A stretch of DNA of 64,000 nt, from NCBI RefSeq assembly GCF_013367775.1, contig NZ_CP055157.1, positions 4,414,001 through 4,478,000 on the forward strand, read 5' to 3'. Positions 62,364 to 64,000 of the stretch are shown in pieces (position 1 is the stretch's first letter; each line of letters opens with the position of its first letter). The stretch comes from Microbulbifer sp. YPW1. GTDB taxonomy: Bacteria; Pseudomonadota; Gammaproteobacteria; Pseudomonadales; Cellvibrionaceae. The translations under genes and the position numbers were made by a program. The notes below the pieces were generated by a model. That model was not told where the DNA came from and did not search any database. It saw nothing but the letters and a program-made list of their open reading frames with translations.

Positions 62364-63130
62364 CCGACTCCCCCGAATATCTGAAAAAACGTGCGTTTTT
62401 TGACAGCCTGCTGACCATTTACGGGCGCAAGCCGGTGCTGGAAGCACTGGAAGACAACAGCCTGCCGGTGCATAAACTGCACCTGGCCGACAGCAACCGC
62501 AAGGATCAGCTGATCTCCCGAATCGAGCAGCTGGCCGCGGAACGCAAAATTGAAATTGCCCACTGGGATCGCAAAGGCCTTTCGCGCATCTCAAAAAACG
62601 CACGCCAGGATCAGGGTGTGGCACTGGATCTCGCACTCCCCCACTACGGCACCGCGGAACGTTTTCTGCGCGAGTCCGGTGACGATGCCTTCGAGCTACT
62701 GGCACTGGATGGCATCACCAACCCGCAAAACCTGGGCATGATCATCCGCTCGGCATGCGCCGGCGGCATCGACGGCATTATCCTGCCGCGCAAGGGCTGC
62801 GCGCAGATCGACCCGCTGGTGATCAAGGCCAGCGTTGGCACCCTGTTCAAGACCCGCATACTCCGCTGCGACCAGCTCGCGCCGGTATTGCAGGAATTTG
62901 CCGAGCGAGGCGCACGAGTTTGCGCCCTGTCTTCCCACGCGGAGGACACATTGCGCACCATCGACGACAAAACCCCTACAGTATTTGTACTCGGAAACGA
63001 AACCCACGGCGTTAGCCCGGCAGTGGCAAAGGCCTGCACACACCGCCTGCGTATCCCCATGCAAAATGGCGTGGAAAGCCTGAATGTCGCCATCACTGCA
63101 GCACTGATCAGCTTTCGCCACCAATATTGA
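62360..63130 (+). CDS. TrmH/SpoU-family RNA 2'-O-ribose methyltransferase
   Basis: Methylates a ribose 2'-OH in tRNA or rRNA. The 256-residue protein has an N-terminal substrate-binding domain (about 15-80) and a SPOUT-fold knot with the three SpoU motifs: DGITNPQNLGMIIRSA, FVLGNETHGVSP and PMQNGVESLNVAIT. It begins with GTG 62360, overlapping the preceding stop in GTGA. The target nucleotide cannot be read, though RlmB-like enzymes have this layout. Confidence 0.9.
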   Translation: MTDSPEYLKKRAFFDSLLTIYGRKPVLEALEDNSLPVHKLHLADSNRKDQLISRIEQLAAERKIEIAHWDRKGLSRISKNARQDQGVALDLALPHYGTAERFLRESGDDAFELLALDGITNPQNLGMIIRSACAGGIDGIILPRKGCAQIDPLVIKASVGTLFKTRILRCDQLAPVLQEFAERGARVCALSSHAEDTLRTIDDKTPTVFVLGNETHGVSPAVAKACTHRLRIPMQNGVESLNVAITAALISFRHQY

Positions 63131-63134
63131 GCAA

Positions 63135-63182
63135 GGGCTCGCGTGCAGGCCATCTTTTGGCGTGTTCGCGAGCCCCCCCTTT
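63135..63182 (+). terminator. Possible terminator after the TrmH-family gene
   Basis: GGGCTCGCG (63135-63143) and CGCGAGCCC (63167-63175) pair around a long loop that itself contains GCCA/TGGC. Only C-runs and three Ts follow, so termination is plausible but weak. The remaining bases up to 63505 hold no other recognised gene. Confidence 0.4.
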
Positions 63183-63505
63183 CTCCGCACTCCCCATCCC
63201 AATCCTCACCACACTCCCTGCAGACTTCCGCCGTATCACGTCGTATCTGGCCTCACCGACACAACATAAACAGTTTTCCGCCAATAATTTCCCAACCACC
63301 CGCTGCATGACTGGAAAAGTCGCCAAGATCAACTAATAAGTAACTGGTATAAACCGTGATCCCGCATTCGGTCATAAATTGAGCACCACGGTTTACCCGG
63401 AAATAATTTGCCAGAACACTGGCCGCAACCCGACTTCTGACAAACGCTCTCAAGACAGAGCCAACGAACCATAAAGACAAGATCATCAAGACAAGGAAGC
63501 CTCTT

Positions 63506-64000
63506 ATGCCTTTCACACCCGAGCCGATTAAATTGACAGTGGGGCTTGCACTGGTTGCCGCCGTGGCGACCAGCACACCGGTGATGGCCCAGGAAGATCG
63601 CTACATCGACATCATGCCGTTCCTTACCCGCGTCGATGAAGATCGCAATACCGAGCGCCAGGGCGCGGGCATGCGCGCTGCCTACGGCTGGCAGACCCAG
63701 GGGAACTGGTTTACCGAAATACAGGTTTTCGGTGCCATGCTGGACGACAATTTCAATAACTTTGCCAACCCACCGCAACCAATCATCATTCCGTCCAACA
63801 CCCCCTACGTTTACACCGGCGAGCTAACGCCCACCGGAGACCTGGAGCTGTCAGGCATCGGTATGGACGCCGTTTACAGTTTCAACGGTCGCAATGGATA
63901 CTCCCCCTACCTGCTGGGTGGTGTCGGCGCCTCCCATAACAACACCAAGTTCGACTACGGCATCCAGGAAACCAACGCTTTTGTGAATTTCGGTGCCGGT
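63506..64000 (+). CDS. Outer-membrane beta-barrel protein, 3' truncated
   Basis: The first 165 residues are visible; the gene runs off the window. ATG 63506 has AAGGAAG seven bases upstream. A signal peptide ends near STPVMA, followed by alternating strands with many Gly and aromatic residues, such as YIDIMPFLTRVDED and YSPYLLGGVGAS, as in the N-terminal eight-strand barrel of OmpA-type proteins. Whether a C-terminal peptidoglycan-binding OmpA domain follows cannot be seen here. Confidence 0.8.
   Translation, partial: MPFTPEPIKLTVGLALVAAVATSTPVMAQEDRYIDIMPFLTRVDEDRNTERQGAGMRAAYGWQTQGNWFTEIQVFGAMLDDNFNNFANPPQPIIIPSNTPYVYTGELTPTGDLELSGIGMDAVYSFNGRNGYSPYLLGGVGASHNNTKFDYGIQETNAFVNFGAG

Overview
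The window is a 64 kb piece of the core chromosome of a gammaproteobacterium with fairly high GC content. Gene order (xerD-dsbC-hom-thrC-recJ, prfB-lysS, rpsB-tsf-pyrH-frr-uppS-cdsA-dxr-rseP-bamA-skp-lpxD-fabZ-lpxA-lpxB-rnhB, map-glnD-dapC, a dapD/dapE region) matches Pseudomonas and its relatives. A pectin methylesterase lipoprotein, an S9 peptidase with a signal peptide and multi-hairpin intergenic elements suggest a marine polysaccharide degrader of the Cellvibrionales type, such as Microbulbifer. That genus-level guess is inference only. No tRNA, rRNA, insertion sequence, prophage or CRISPR array was recognised.

Layout: 1-701 is the 3' part of a coiled-coil/PDZ gene. 810-3704 is lysS and prfB on the minus strand; prfB carries the programmed +1 frameshift of release factor 2. 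3935-5119 is a pectinesterase. 5147-7793 holds cueR with its long-spacer promoter, a Cys-containing lipoprotein and LysE and EamA exporters. 7870-14552 is recJ, thrC, hom, dsbC and xerD. 14643-18315 is rplS, trmD, rimM, rpsP and ffh. 18446-20616 is a CcsA/YpjD membrane protein and a CNNM/CorC transporter on the plus strand.

20675-36190 is one long minus-strand block running from rpsB to rnhB: translation factors, UMP kinase, undecaprenyl and phospholipid precursors, isoprenoids, outer-membrane protein assembly and lipid A. 36774-45374 on the plus strand holds map, glnD, dapC, nth, an ArsC-like gene, dapD and dapE, so three steps of the succinylated lysine/diaminopimelate pathway are together. 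An S9 peptidase, a flavodoxin with an unknown partner gene, and a Cpx-like envelope stress module (cpxP divergent from cpxRA, with GTAAA boxes at 10-bp phase between them) follow up to 51615.

51824-57590 holds an SRPBCC protein, then rluB, scpB, scpA, a YciO protein and a PHP phosphoesterase on the minus strand. scpB contains two exact in-frame microsatellites, 20 copies of a hexamer and 10 of a nonamer. 57969-63130 on the plus strand holds a VC0807-type membrane protein, yciI, an SH3 protein, and a tightly packed cyclophilin-pdxJ-DUF2520-trmH cluster. The window ends inside an outer-membrane beta-barrel gene.

No clearly new multi-gene system was found; most of the window is housekeeping. 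The observations most worth following are the scpB repeats, the compound hairpin elements at 2401-2563, 43833-43980 and 44073-44183, the unusual cysteine spacing of the endonuclease III, the phased CpxR boxes, and the unknown gene coupled to flavodoxin.
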